From the NCBI GenBank assembly GCA_964643965.1, contig CAZXVH010000020.1, positions 1 through 54,670 of the forward strand: DNA of 54,670 nucleotides, written 5' to 3'. Position numbers and translations under genes: made by a program. Below, piece by piece: positions 1 to 8,737 of the stretch (its first letter is position 1; each line of letters starts with the position of its first letter). Below the pieces are notes generated by a model, which had not been told where the DNA came from, made no database searches, and was given only the letters and a program-made list of their open reading frames with translations. The DNA comes from GCA-2746795 sp964643965 (lineage in GTDB: Bacteria; Chloroflexota; Anaerolineae; Promineifilales; Promineifilaceae).

Positions 1-419
1 ACGGGATGCAGGTAGATTCGATATTCATCGATCAGGCCAAGTTTGGTCAGGCTGTGCGCCAACTCCGGGCCGGCAACTTCGATCTCCCCGTCGCGTACGG
101 CCTTTATCTCGCGGATCGCGCCCTCAAGATCCTCCTCAACAAGCCTGGCGTTGGGGCCGACCGCCTTCAACGAGCGCGAGACGACCCATTTCGGCTGGTT
201 CCGCCACGCCGCGGCGAAGGCGAGTTCCTCTGCATCCCATTCAGGATGGTCGTCGTCCCAGTAACGCATGATCTCATACATGCGACGGCCGTACACACTG
301 CCTGCCTGCCCCTGAGCTTCCTCGATGAAGTGGCGAAATAGCGCTGGTCCCGGCGCGAACGCCGTATGGTCGACGTACCCGTCCAGGGATTGATTCATTC
401 CAAATACGAGCTTAGCCAT
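1..419 (-). CDS. RibD C-terminal / dihydrofolate reductase-like protein (3' end cut by window edge)
   Basis: Reading leftward from the ATG at 419-417, the frame stays open to the window edge, so 139 codons of the N-terminal and central part are present and the C-terminus is missing. The translation begins MAKLVFGMNQSLDGYVDH and contains VYGRRMYEIMRYW and VVSRSLK, followed by an EIEVAGPEL segment. This order is typical of the RibD-C/DHFR-fold family (YyaP/YwjB type), NADPH-dependent reductases that are mostly uncharacterised. A strong ribosome site, AAGGAGGA, lies about 4 bases upstream of the ATG. The gene shares orientation with the small enzymes up to 3 kb. Substrate cannot be told from sequence. 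Confidence 0.8.
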   Translation of the reverse strand, partial: MAKLVFGMNQSLDGYVDHTAFAPGPALFRHFIEEAQGQAGSVYGRRMYEIMRYWDDDHPEWDAEELAFAAAWRNQPKWVVSRSLKAVGPNARLVEEDLEGAIREIKAVRDGEIEVAGPELAHSLTKLGLIDEYRIYLHP

Positions 420-598
420 GTCTTCCTCCTTTTTTGTGCGCGGTCCATGTTTCCCGCAGTATAACTATTACTTCAGCAGACGTCAGGCCGAAAATTTCAG
501 CCTGATGTCATCACTAAAACGCTATTTTTGCAACCCATCCAGCAGCGCATCGAGACATTGTTGATGCCATCTACCACGCCGCTTTCCATGTGTGCCGG

Positions 599-1024
599 TT
601 ACGCCTGGCTTTGCGCGTGGTTAATCATCCATTGAATGCCAAATTGGTCGGTCAACATGCCAAAATAATCACCCCAAGGTGCATGATCCAGAGGCATGGT
701 CGCTTCACCGCCAGCCGAAAGCTGCTTGTAAAATTTGTCTGCATCTTCTTGGTTGTCTACCTGCAAAGAGAGAGAAAAATTGTCGCCAAATGTGACCTCG
801 CCCATGGCTGCCACGGTATCACTGCCCATCAGCACAGTCCCGTTACCAATGGGTAAAGCGACATGCATAATCTTTTCGCCTTCACTCAGATCATCGGTCA
901 TTCCCTCAGAATGAAATTCTTTGAAGCGGCTAAACATAGGGGAAGTGCCAAATACCGAGGCATAGAAGTTGAAAACTTCTTCGCAATTGCCATTGAAATT
1001 TAGATACGCATTAATTGTTGTCAT
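599..1024 (-). CDS. VOC/PhnB-like glyoxalase-fold protein
   Basis: The 141-residue protein starts MTTINAYLNFNGNCEEVFNFYASVFG and shows the PhnB / 3-demethylubiquinone methyltransferase-like (PF06983-type) vicinal-oxygen-chelate pattern: NCEEVFNFYASVFG, then VLMGSDT in the middle, and a C-terminal GDYFGMLTDQFGIQWMIN. Length is normal for a single-domain member. AAAAGGAGA sits 5-6 bases before the start. Members of this family include metal-dependent resistance proteins and proteins of unknown role; no substrate can be assigned. It follows the two-gene unit at 1124-2055 on the same strand. Confidence 0.85.
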   Translation of the reverse strand: MTTINAYLNFNGNCEEVFNFYASVFGTSPMFSRFKEFHSEGMTDDLSEGEKIMHVALPIGNGTVLMGSDTVAAMGEVTFGDNFSLSLQVDNQEDADKFYKQLSAGGEATMPLDHAPWGDYFGMLTDQFGIQWMINHAQSQA

Positions 1025-1123
1025 GTCGTTCTCCTTTTGATTAACTCTGATTGTAGATCTCGGAGGTCTATTGATAAACTGATGAGGGTTATTTTGCGCC
1101 GTCGCTCTTCTGTTTTTGAGTTG

Positions 1124-1669
1124 TTAACGGGCAACGGCCGTTCCCATTTCCAGCATCTTACTCACCGTGCGCCAGTTACGGGCAGTGGTCGCGACACCCA
1201 GCGCCTTTTCCACGTTGGCCGCCAACTTGGAACGGCCGATGCCATCAGGGGCGTGTAGATAAAACACTGTGTCGATGAGCGCGAACCGTTCCGTATCTAT
1301 CTGCACCGCTTCTAAAGTAGCCAAATCAGGAGCGGCTGGCGCCGATTCCAGAAAATAGAAATGCAATGTTTTGTGATCCGCTTGGGCTTCGGGGAAGGGG
1401 TTGTGGGCAACGGCCGTTTGCAAATCTACCAGGCGCAACAGCATTATCTGCGGCGTAAAGCCATGGCTTTCCTCAATCGCCGCGCTTATCTCCTGCGCTA
1501 ATTCCGGCAGATGGGTGCGCTCCGTTTGAAAGACGACGTTGCCACTCTGGATGTAGGTCTGCACGTTGACCAATCCCATCCCGGCCAACAGCGCAGCCAG
1601 ATCACGCATGGGCAGTTTGTTGTGACCACCGACATTGATACCTCTGAGCCAGGCAATAACTGTGTCCAT
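1124..1669 (-). CDS. DUF1697 family protein
   Basis: A 181-residue protein if translated from the ATG at 1669 (MDTVIAWLRGINVGGHNKLPM). The N-terminal motif LRGINVGGHNKLPM, then TYIQSGNVVF and a C-terminal GIGRSKLAANVEKALGVATTARNWRTVSKM, are diagnostic for DUF1697. The A of its ATG is the last base of the upstream VOC gene's TAA (TAATG), which strongly suggests translational coupling and decides this start over an in-frame Met nine codons upstream. Two copies of the AACGGCCGTT palindrome lie inside the gene (1133 and 1409). Function of the family is unknown. Confidence 0.85.
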   Translation of the reverse strand: MDTVIAWLRGINVGGHNKLPMRDLAALLAGMGLVNVQTYIQSGNVVFQTERTHLPELAQEISAAIEESHGFTPQIMLLRLVDLQTAVAHNPFPEAQADHKTLHFYFLESAPAAPDLATLEAVQIDTERFALIDTVFYLHAPDGIGRSKLAANVEKALGVATTARNWRTVSKMLEMGTAVAR

Positions 1670-2055
1670 TATTCCACCTGCGTGGCGATCCACCATGTCG
1701 TGCCACCGGCATCTTTTACCCCGCCTCGTTTATCGGCATCCTCTTTCTTCTCTGGCGCTTGCACTGATTCGGCGCCAGCTTCAAGCGCTCGCTGATAAGT
1801 GGCGTCCACGTCAGGCACATAAATATGGACATGAGCGGGTATTGACGGCCATCCTTCTACTTTGTCAGCCAGCATAATCACAGAATCATCAAGGCGCACT
1901 TCTGCGTGCCGGACGCGGCCCTCGTCGTCTGTGATGTGGCGTAAAGGCACGGCCGCAAAAATTTGGATCAAAAATTCAATGGTGTGGCTGGCGTTCTCTA
2001 CAATGAGATAGGGGGAAGCGGAATTATAATCATGGGGTTTGTAGGAATGAGTCAT
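1669..2055 (-). CDS. VOC family protein (PhnB-like)
   Basis: A 128-residue glyoxalase/bleomycin-resistance fold protein. Visible features are YLIVENASHTIEFLIQIF at the N-terminus, HAEVRLDDSVIMLAD in the first half, HIYVPDVDATYQRALEAGAESV in the second, and a terminal GGTTWWIATQ. The ribosome site AAGAAGGAGA precedes the ATG. The stop overlaps the start of the DUF1697 gene by one base, so the two are a coupled pair. It is distinct from the VOC protein at 599-1024. Ligand unknown. Confidence 0.85.
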   Translation of the reverse strand: MTHSYKPHDYNSASPYLIVENASHTIEFLIQIFAAVPLRHITDDEGRVRHAEVRLDDSVIMLADKVEGWPSIPAHVHIYVPDVDATYQRALEAGAESVQAPEKKEDADKRGGVKDAGGTTWWIATQVE

Positions 2056-2156
2056 CGTATCTCCTTCTTAAATGGGAGCGGGGGGACCCGGTAGGCCCAC
2101 GGGGGGGAACGCAATAACACCCCGCCCGAAATTGTTTATAAAAAACCAATAAAATA

Positions 2157-2166
2157 NNNNNNNNNN
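2157..2166. other. Assembly gap (10 N)
   Basis: Ten Ns interrupt the sequence between the VOC and DinB genes. The left flank is G/C homopolymer-rich (2090-2130), which may explain the assembly break. The right flank carries a short GC-rich palindrome (around 2189-2204) and a GGACAAGCTGTCC element that recurs upstream of trpA. Confidence 0.95.
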
Positions 2167-2220
2167 CAACAGTTATCACCTTCTAACAGGGGCGCCGGCC
2201 CCTGTTGGCCGCCCTGGTGG

Positions 2221-2246
2221 GGACAAGCTGTCCGCGCTCCCGTTAT
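2221..2246. repeat. Dispersed GGACAAGCTGTCC / GCGCTCCC element
   Basis: The interval contains the palindrome GGACAAGCTGTCC followed by GCGCTCCCG. The same arrangement, in a longer and more symmetrical form, is at 11792-11824 just upstream of trpA. Sharing between two unrelated intergenic sites supports a dispersed repeat. Only two copies are visible here, so the family size is unknown. Confidence 0.5.
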
Positions 2247-2256
2247 TGCTTTAAGC

Positions 2257-2733
2257 CTACGCCTTTAGCGTACATAAAGCCTGCCGAATTTCGCCTAAAT
2301 GGTAGGCGGTATGGACGATGGTGGCGATGGCGCCGCCGATCTCGCGTTCGCTGGGCCAGGCGCTGGTCTCGAGGATGAGTTGTTTGATCTGATTGTAGCT
2401 GGCGCGTAATTCTGTTTGGATGGATTGCCATTCTTCCGGGGAAACGGCCGTTACTTCCCGCCAAATCTCGCCCCAATCCACTTTTTCAAACTGCCCGGTA
2501 CGCACCGCTCTTTCCAGCACATCCAGGTAAAACGCAATGTGCTTCACCTGCGCCGCCAACGTAGCACATTTGCCACCCACTGGAATAGAGGCTTCTTCCG
2601 CTGAAATAGTCGCCAGCGTCTCAAAAAGCGAGGTGCCTTTATCGAGATAAATACCGTGAACTTGGTCAAACGTCTCGTCTAACAATAAAACCAAGGCTTG
2701 CGTAAAATGATCTGTTTGCATTTTAGTAGACAT
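2257..2733 (-). CDS. DinB-like / DUF1569-type four-helix protein
   Basis: A 158-residue, all-helical protein. Histidines that would form the DinB-superfamily metal site are in VKHIAFYLDVLERA (middle) and IVHTAYHLGEIRQAL (C-terminus), the usual arrangement. GAGATGG lies just before the ATG. DinB-fold proteins include thiol-dependent enzymes, but most are uncharacterised. The gene follows a deleted DUF1801 gene whose original stop would be only about 9 bases upstream, so the two were probably one transcription unit. Confidence 0.8.
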   Translation of the reverse strand: MSTKMQTDHFTQALVLLLDETFDQVHGIYLDKGTSLFETLATISAEEASIPVGGKCATLAAQVKHIAFYLDVLERAVRTGQFEKVDWGEIWREVTAVSPEEWQSIQTELRASYNQIKQLILETSAWPSEREIGGAIATIVHTAYHLGEIRQALCTLKA

Positions 2734-2742
2734 ACCATCTCC

Positions 2743-2953
2743 TTATTTCTTCTTCTTTTTGGCTTCAGCATTGCGCAAGTTTTCTTCTACCCTTCAGCGT
2801 AAAAGTCGGCATCTGATATTTGATCGTCTCTGCTGCATCGGGGGCGGCTTCTTTAATCGTTGCCCTGACTTTTTGCAAAATCTCTTGCACATCAGGGGGA
2901 AAGTTGGCGATGTATTGATCAATGGTGGTGGGTGCTGTTTGCTCTGGTTTCAT
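2743..2953 (-). pseudogene. DUF1801 family gene broken by an internal deletion
   Basis: From the ATG at 2953 (with AGAGGAAA upstream) the translation MKPEQTAPTTIDQYIANFPP...TIKYQMPTFTLKG matches the first half of DUF1801 (YdhG-like) proteins. The reading frame then runs into RRKLAQC and a stop at 2765. In a neighbouring frame the DNA encodes ENLRNAEAKKKKK and a stop at 2743-2745, which is the usual C-terminal tail of this family. Roughly 50 central codons seem to have been lost, with a frameshift at the junction near 2790. A short protein of about 62 residues could still be made, but the fold would be incomplete. Confidence 0.65.
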
Positions 2954-3182
2954 ATTTCCTCTCGTTGTAAATCGAGTTGGCAATTCGATTCACGATTTAC
3001 CAAACTTGTGGTGAGCTTAGTCGAACTATCGCGTTACAATTTTCATTCATTCCCTACCTCCTGTTTCGGAATTATGGGAGGGCAAAACGGCCGTTGTCAA
3101 TACCCTATTTAAACAAATTTGGATTATAAATATAAAACAAATGTTCTATAAAATCAAGGGGCAAATGCTTGAATATCACCCT

Positions 3183-4106
3183 TCACGACAACAATTTTAA
3201 CAGCGTATCGAGCATCATCAATGCGGTCAGGCTGTGGACGCCGTGCCCCGTTTGCAAGGTGGCGGGTTGGGCATAATCATATGTATCCGGCACACTGATG
3301 TGGTAGAACTTATCGACGATGGCTCGCCCTGGAACCGTCTCAATAACGACATCAAAATCCCAGAGCGGAATCTGATACTCAGTGGCAATTTGGCGCAAAA
3401 TGTCGTTGTTGGCGTTGCTGCCTTCCACGCGGTCGGCCTTGGTGCCGATGATGGGAATGACGCCGTGACTGATGGCGATGTCTACAATCTGGCGGATGCT
3501 GCTGTCGAACAAAGTGGTGGCGCCAGCATCGTTTGTGCCCAGGCGAATGAAGATGAAGGCCGGCCGGTACAGACGGATTTCGCAAGCGACGGGCGTTTCG
3601 TTGGGGAGGCACACATCTTTGTTGGCGAAGGCGGGGTCGATAGCCGTCCAGGCATGCAAGCCGACGCTGACGGCCAAACCATCTCGACTGTGTGAGCCTT
3701 GAAAGGTGGTGAGGGTCTCTTGCAGATAAGCGTAATCGGCAAGATTGTAGTTACCTTCGTCAAAGCCGTTCATGAAGTTGTAAATGGAGGTGCTGTCACC
3801 GACTTTGGAATAGGCGTGGGGGTTGTTGCCCAGTTCCTGGCCTCGGGCGTAGATGGCGCGGATGTTTTCGACCGCCCCGTCTGGCAGGATGATGAATTGG
3901 GAGGCGGGCATACCGTTAACGGCCGTTTGCGCTGGTAGCTGAATGGGAACGGCCGTTGCCGATGGTAAAGGCGTGGGAGAGGACACAATGGCTGTCATCG
4001 CCCTCGTCGGCGTTTGCGTGGTGGAAGGTTCCCGCGTCACTGCCCCAAAAATCAGGAAGGCAACAATCATGAGCGTAAACAACAACAACAGCAAGCCTCT
4101 GTCCAT
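3183..4106 (-). CDS. Membrane-anchored SGNH/GDSL-type hydrolase
   Basis: A 307-residue protein with one N-terminal membrane segment (about residues 4-23), a Thr/Ser/Pro linker (about 28-60), then an extracellular domain. Block I is VGDSTS with the likely nucleophile Ser105, FIRLGTNDAG supplies the Asn block, and GHGVHSLTALMMLD near the end supplies the His block. This order fits SGNH hydrolases (esterases, lipases or carbohydrate deacetylases). GGAG lies 11 bases before the ATG. The linker is partly encoded by two AACGGCCGTT palindromes (3918 and 3948). Substrate unknown; a surface polysaccharide esterase is plausible but only inferred. Confidence 0.7.
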   Translation of the reverse strand: MDRGLLLLLFTLMIVAFLIFGAVTREPSTTQTPTRAMTAIVSSPTPLPSATAVPIQLPAQTAVNGMPASQFIILPDGAVENIRAIYARGQELGNNPHAYSKVGDSTSIYNFMNGFDEGNYNLADYAYLQETLTTFQGSHSRDGLAVSVGLHAWTAIDPAFANKDVCLPNETPVACEIRLYRPAFIFIRLGTNDAGATTLFDSSIRQIVDIAISHGVIPIIGTKADRVEGSNANNDILRQIATEYQIPLWDFDVVIETVPGRAIVDKFYHISVPDTYDYAQPATLQTGHGVHSLTALMMLDTLLKLLS

Positions 4107-4320
4107 TTAAACTATCGCTCCAAAAGTATCTAATTCGTTCATCGCAGGTAAGATTACCATCAAGCAGAACGGTTTCAAATTTGAAAAATAGTAGCAGCCG
4201 TTTCGCCCAGCCGCATTATTACCGGGAACAGAAGCAGGATGGCTGGCTTTTGCCAGGTCGTTATAATCGATTGTGTGAGAGAGAAGATGCCAGGGGGGAG
4301 GAACGGCCGTTGTTTAACAC

Positions 4321-4352
4321 AAAAAGAGCCGCTGTTCACCTACAGCGGCTCT
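4321..4352 (-). terminator. Rho-independent terminator of the PPC lipoprotein gene
   Basis: An 11-bp perfect stem (AGAGCCGCTGT / ACAGCGGCTCT) with a 6-base loop. On the minus strand it is followed by a run of five T. It lies about 60 bases beyond the stop of the gene at 4412-6418. On the plus strand only three T follow, so it should act mainly leftward. A second hairpin, GGTTCACTCT/AGAGTGAACC, is at 4372-4394 between it and the stop. Confidence 0.8.
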
Positions 4353-4411
4353 TTCATCAGGTTTCAAATTGGTTCACTCTGGCAGAGTGAACCAAACTCG
4401 CCTACAAACAT

Positions 4412-6418
4412 TTACTCAACAGAAAGAACAAACTCACCCATACCAGATTCGGTATAGTCGCCCACACGCAGAATGAGCAAATCATCTGACTCAAACGTGT
4501 AGCTCAGGGTTTCTTGTACGCCTTTGCCGCCATTATCGGCCGAGGCCAGGATATTGCTGTCAAAGTCCATCAATTCCAGGATGAGGTCAATGCCATCTTC
4601 TGTCTTAATGGTGATATTAACCGTATCGCCGGCCGTACCGCTGATGTAATATTCAAACAGGCTGTTTGGCCCAAACCGGCCGATAACCAGGTCGCCCACT
4701 GCCAGCTCAAAATAAACGAATTCCGAACCGATCAAGGTGACATCATAAGCGCCAGTTGAACCTGCATACCCTACCAGGCTAAATTTGTAGTTGCCATCTT
4801 CAGGGACAAAGAAAACGACTTCTTCAAAGCCGGTAGAAGCGTCTTTCTCTTCCAACAGCTCCCCGGTATCATCGTTATACAATTCCACCACAACGTCCAG
4901 TCCAAATTCTGGTTTAGCATGGAAAACAACCAGTTCATCTGCATAGGTATAGAAGGGGAAATCATGTACCTCTTCCGCGTCGTCGAGGGAGCCGCTGGCC
5001 AAGATAAAGGAAGCCGGATTGCTCAGATAAGATTCTTCCACCAGTAGTTCAAAATCACCCGGGGCGCCATCATAACTGGAGACCACGACGGTGTAGTCGC
5101 CATCTTCGGGCATACGCAGCACACGAATATATTCTGTGTTGTAAGAATTATCAAGCGGTCCATCGAGCAGCGATTGGCCTGACGGATCCAGGAAATCAAT
5201 GACCACATCTAGCCCGACTGACTCTGGAGAGACGGAGATGTCGGCAAATTCGCCCCCTTTGCCGGTGAAGGTAAAGGTCGAGGAGTCATCACCTGCCACA
5301 AAACTGCTATATAACAGGCTGTATTCCAGGACGCTGCCAGGATCAATGGCGACGATATCACCTTCCACTTCACTGGTTGTCGTGCTGCCTGATTCAGCCA
5401 GCGTGATGGTATAGTCGCCGCGGGTACCATACAACTCTTCGATAACAATAACGTAGGCGCCATCGGCAGGAAGTTCAAATCCCAGTAGCTCTTCCGTGCC
5501 AAAGGAGTTGTCTACAGGCCAATCAAGAATTGATTTACCCTTTTCGTTTTGAATATCGATCTGTACATCTAATAAACCGCTTGAATTGGGAACTACGGTT
5601 ATGTCGATGACTTCACCTTTCAGCCCGATGAAACTCCAGGCGCCAATGCCCTCTTTATTCAGGGTGGCATCTATCGTCTCCCCATAGAACAGGAAACCTT
5701 CGGAGTCTGTCATGCCGCCGACCTCAGCGGTTCCGGTGGGTTCACGTAGTTCGATGGTCTCGACCATAGCCACGAAGATATCGTGAAAATCAGCTTCAAC
5801 TGCTGTGGGGCTGGTGCCGATGAAAGTGGCAATCCAATCACCATCGACGATAGTGGTGAAATAAGCGGTCAGGGGAAGGCCACTGTTGCTTTCCCCATCT
5901 ATGGTAGCCGTGGCCGCGGGTTTACCCTTAATGGTGGTGGTTGCTATCTTGCCCCGTAAGCTGGCATCATCCTCTAAAGTCATTTCCGTCACAAATTGTT
6001 CTAAGGCCACTACCGGGTCTGTTGTATCATAATATTCAGTGGAATCTGTGAGCAAGATCACGACGCCATCGGTGGCACTGGGTTCAATGCTCTCAACGGC
6101 TTTCTGGCTTGTGCCAAAAATCAGGAAAGAGGGGGCACTGGGATCAGAGAACCAATCAGAGGGATAACTCATGCTGACGCCAGCTTCATCGCTGGAGAAA
6201 TCCTGGAAATCGAAAGTGGGAGCGGGCACGGCCGTGGGTTCCGCCGTCGGTTCAGGAACGGCCGTTGGTTCTGCTGCCGGTTCTGGAATAGCCGTGGAAA
6301 CGGCCGTTGGTGGTTCTGGTGTGGGCGCTGGTTCTGCGCCGCCACAAGCGGTCAAGGCCAACACCAAAACAACAATTGCCAGTAAACTTATCAGTAATTG
6401 GAATCGGATTTTCTTCAT
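4412..6418 (-). CDS. Lipoprotein with PsbP-like and repeated PPC-type beta domains
   Basis: Translated from the ATG at 6418, chosen because GGAGG lies 8 bases upstream and a lipoprotein signal follows directly (MKKIRFQLL...LALTACGG), the protein has about 668 residues. After the lipobox Cys comes a Pro/Thr/Glu linker, then a PsbP-like domain (GVSMSYPSDWF onward, to about residue 230), then four successive beta-sandwich repeats resembling bacterial pre-peptidase C-terminal (PPC) domains, each ending in a pattern like DGDYTVVVSSYDG.PGDFELLV. It is a paralogue of the lipoprotein at 20701-22806. Likely role: cell-surface or envelope-attached protein of unknown ligand. No catalytic domain is visible. 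Confidence 0.75.
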   Translation of the reverse strand: MKKIRFQLLISLLAIVVLVLALTACGGAEPAPTPEPPTAVSTAIPEPAAEPTAVPEPTAEPTAVPAPTFDFQDFSSDEAGVSMSYPSDWFSDPSAPSFLIFGTSQKAVESIEPSATDGVVILLTDSTEYYDTTDPVVALEQFVTEMTLEDDASLRGKIATTTIKGKPAATATIDGESNSGLPLTAYFTTIVDGDWIATFIGTSPTAVEADFHDIFVAMVETIELREPTGTAEVGGMTDSEGFLFYGETIDATLNKEGIGAWSFIGLKGEVIDITVVPNSSGLLDVQIDIQNEKGKSILDWPVDNSFGTEELLGFELPADGAYVIVIEELYGTRGDYTITLAESGSTTTSEVEGDIVAIDPGSVLEYSLLYSSFVAGDDSSTFTFTGKGGEFADISVSPESVGLDVVIDFLDPSGQSLLDGPLDNSYNTEYIRVLRMPEDGDYTVVVSSYDGAPGDFELLVEESYLSNPASFILASGSLDDAEEVHDFPFYTYADELVVFHAKPEFGLDVVVELYNDDTGELLEEKDASTGFEEVVFFVPEDGNYKFSLVGYAGSTGAYDVTLIGSEFVYFELAVGDLVIGRFGPNSLFEYYISGTAGDTVNITIKTEDGIDLILELMDFDSNILASADNGGKGVQETLSYTFESDDLLILRVGDYTESGMGEFVLSVE

Positions 6419-6700
6419 TCTAACAACCTCCATAAAAAATAGTTTTAAACATAGTTTTAAGTACGGCTCCATCATGATTGGTGACAAGGAGCCGGACATG
6501 TTGAAAAGAGCCTGGAATACAGGGGGAGAACAATCTAACTTAATCAGTTTTTGCAATGCCTTATTAAGTTGGCATGACTATACGTCATAAGGAGGATTTG
6601 GATAAGTGTCGTTCATCACTCGTTCCAATCCTTTCTTCGATTGAAGCTTATCGAAATCTTCTATTGAGGGCGGTAACAGAGGAAGTGAGTTCAGATTAAA
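6419..6700. other. Non-coding stretch between divergent genes
   Basis: This half of the 451-bp divergent intergenic region holds no convincing reading frame. It must contain the leftward promoter of the lipoprotein gene, but I could not single out -35/-10 boxes with confidence. The other half (6701-6869) carries the pst control region. Confidence 0.5.
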
Positions 6701-6709
6701 AATCGCCTG

Positions 6710-6804
6710 TTAACAATTTATTAACGCAAAATCCTTCAAAATAGGGGGTGTTAACAAAGCATTAACAAGAAAAGTGTGTATACCAACTGTTAACACGGTA
6801 AAAT
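6710..6804 (+). promoter_or_regulatory. PhoP-box-like direct repeats and promoter of the pst operon
   Basis: Five copies of TTAAC(A/G) are present: 6710-6715, 6721-6726, 6751-6756, 6762-6767 and 6790-6795. The first two pairs each have an 11-bp period (6-bp half-site plus 5-bp spacer), which is the arrangement known for PhoP boxes of Bacillus-type PhoPR systems. A -10-like GGTAAAAT (TAAAAT at 6799-6804) follows the last half-site. Position about 65-160 bp before pstS supports phosphate-starvation control. The regulator itself is not in this window. Confidence 0.7.
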
Positions 6805-6869
6805 CATCGGTGGATTTTTGAGTGCATTGCCCCCAATTTTGGCGCCTCAAATCAGAGAAGGAAAAAGGA

Positions 6870-7775
6870 ATGAATAAAAAAACAGATCTCATGTCAAGCC
6901 TTTTGTTTGTGCTGCTCATGAGCCTTTTGCTGGCAGGCTGCACCGTCAAGAACGAAACGGCCGTTTCTTCCGCTGCCAGTAGTGAAAACCAAACCATTCA
7001 AAACAAAGGCTCCGATACGCTTGTCAACGTAGCCCTGGCCTGGGCTGAAACCTACCGCACCGTTGAGCCGACCATCTCCATCGCCGTCACTGGCGGCGGC
7101 TCCGGCACCGGTATTGCCTCCCTCATCAACGGCACTGTCGATATCGCCAATGCCTCTCGCGCCATGAAAGAAAGTGAGTATGAAAACGCCCGCGCCAACG
7201 GCGTCGTACCCGTGGAACATGTGGTCGCTATCGACGCATTGGCCGTCATCGTGCATCTCGACAACCCGGTCAACGAACTATCCATCGATCAACTCGCCGA
7301 TATGTATACCGGCCGTATCACCAACTGGAAAGAAGTGGGCGGCCGCGATGAACTGATCGTGCTGCTCTCCCGCGAAACCAATTCTGGGACCCACGTCTAT
7401 TTTTTGGAAGAAGTGGTACGCAAAGGCGAACAAGAGAACAGTGACATCTTCGCCCCACAAACGCTGCTTATGCCCTCCTCTGTAGGCATCACCAGCGAGG
7501 TGCGCCGCAATCCCAAAGCCATCGGCTATGACGGCCTGGGTTACGTAGACCCTGAACACGAAAAGATTCTGGCCATTGCCCCAGACGAGCAATCGGCCGC
7601 CATCCAGCCTTCCGTCGCCACCGCCTTATCCCATGAATACCCGTTGTCTCGCAATTTGTTCATGTATACGGCCGGCGAACCAACCGGCATCATCGCCGAA
7701 TACCTGGCCTGGATTTTAAGCCAGGAAGGACAGCAAATTGTCACCAATCTCGGCTTTGTGCCCTTCTCAGAGTAG
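6870..7775 (+). CDS. pstS: Phosphate ABC transporter substrate-binding lipoprotein PstS
   Basis: A 301-residue protein from the ATG at 6870, preceded by GAAGGAAAAAGGA. The signal peptide ends in a lipobox LLAGC. The mature part has the PstS hallmarks: NKGSDTLVNVA near the start, TGGGSGTGIASLING around residues 73-86 (phosphate-binding loop), IANASRAMKESE, and SGTHVYFLEEV around residue 170. It captures inorganic phosphate outside the membrane and hands it to PstC/PstA. It is the first gene of the operon and directly follows the PhoP-like box. One AACGGCCGTT site lies in the linker just after the lipobox, where it encodes ETAVS. Confidence 0.95.
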   Translation: MNKKTDLMSSLLFVLLMSLLLAGCTVKNETAVSSAASSENQTIQNKGSDTLVNVALAWAETYRTVEPTISIAVTGGGSGTGIASLINGTVDIANASRAMKESEYENARANGVVPVEHVVAIDALAVIVHLDNPVNELSIDQLADMYTGRITNWKEVGGRDELIVLLSRETNSGTHVYFLEEVVRKGEQENSDIFAPQTLLMPSSVGITSEVRRNPKAIGYDGLGYVDPEHEKILAIAPDEQSAAIQPSVATALSHEYPLSRNLFMYTAGEPTGIIAEYLAWILSQEGQQIVTNLGFVPFSE

Positions 7776-7804
7776 TATCTACCCCATAATGTTGGAGAAT
7801 TAAC

Positions 7805-8737
7805 ATGACCACTCCGGATAATGCGCCCCTTTCATTAACGGAAGCGCCGCCCCGCCCTAAACGAGAAATAGTGATGGAAACCATCATTCGTATTGCTGGC
7901 GTTTCCACCATTGTCATCATCATTCTGATTTTCATTTTCCTGCTAAAAGAGGGCCTGCCGGCGCTTTTCCAGGTTCCATTTCTCAGTTTCTTAAGCCGCC
8001 GTTGGTATCCCATTGAAGATATGTATGGCCTGCTGCCCCTGCTCATCGGCTCTTTGCTGGTGACGGCCGGGGCAGTGGTGATAGCGGTGCCTTTGGGGTT
8101 GACAACGGCCGTTTTCCTGGGAGAACTGGCTCCCCCCTGGCTGCGGGAAATATTAAAACCGGTCATCGAAGTCTTGGCCGGTATTCCTTCCATCGTCCTC
8201 GGCTTCCTGGGCTGGGTTATTTTGGCCCCGTTCATTCAAAGCCTGGGCGCTCCTACTGGCCTGACCGCCTTTACCGGCTCCTTGATTTTGGCATACATGG
8301 CCCTGCCCACCATCATCAGCATCACCGAAGACGCCCTCTACGCCGTGCCTAAAGAGTATCGGGACGGTTCGCTGGCGCTGGGGGCCACCCATTGGCAGAC
8401 GATATATCGCGTGATACTCCCTTCCGCCCGCTCTGGCGTGGTCATTGCCGTCATGCTGGGCATTGGCCGGGCTATCGGCGAAACGATGGCGGTGATGCTG
8501 GTAACAGGCAACGCCGCCAACATCCCCAGCCTGCGCAGCGGCCTCTACTTTGAACCCGTCCGCACTATGACAGCCACCATTGCCGCCGAAATGGGTGAAG
8601 TAGCCAGCGGCAGCACCCATTACAGCGTCCTGTTTGCCATCGGCATTGTGCTGTTTTTGATCACATTCCTGATCAACTCGCTGGCAACGAGACTAATTGG
8701 TGGCAATGGCGCTCGTCGCCAGGGAGGGCAAATATGA
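7805..8737 (+). CDS. pstC: Phosphate ABC transporter permease PstC
   Basis: A 310-residue inner-membrane permease with six predicted membrane segments. The ATPase-contact (EAA) loop EYRDGSLALGATHWQTIYRVILP is around residues 180-203, followed by the conserved GRAIGETMAVMLVTG. TTGGAGAAT precedes the ATG. The gene overlaps pstA by 4 bases (ATGA), which indicates translational coupling. PstC forms the phosphate channel together with PstA. Confidence 0.95.
   Translation: MTTPDNAPLSLTEAPPRPKREIVMETIIRIAGVSTIVIIILIFIFLLKEGLPALFQVPFLSFLSRRWYPIEDMYGLLPLLIGSLLVTAGAVVIAVPLGLTTAVFLGELAPPWLREILKPVIEVLAGIPSIVLGFLGWVILAPFIQSLGAPTGLTAFTGSLILAYMALPTIISITEDALYAVPKEYRDGSLALGATHWQTIYRVILPSARSGVVIAVMLGIGRAIGETMAVMLVTGNAANIPSLRSGLYFEPVRTMTATIAAEMGEVASGSTHYSVLFAIGIVLFLITFLINSLATRLIGGNGARRQGGQI

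Noticed and set aside
6..341. Plus-strand open frame of 111 codons at the left edge
   Set aside because: The minus strand encodes a recognisable RibD-C/DHFR-like protein with a strong ribosome site over the same bases.
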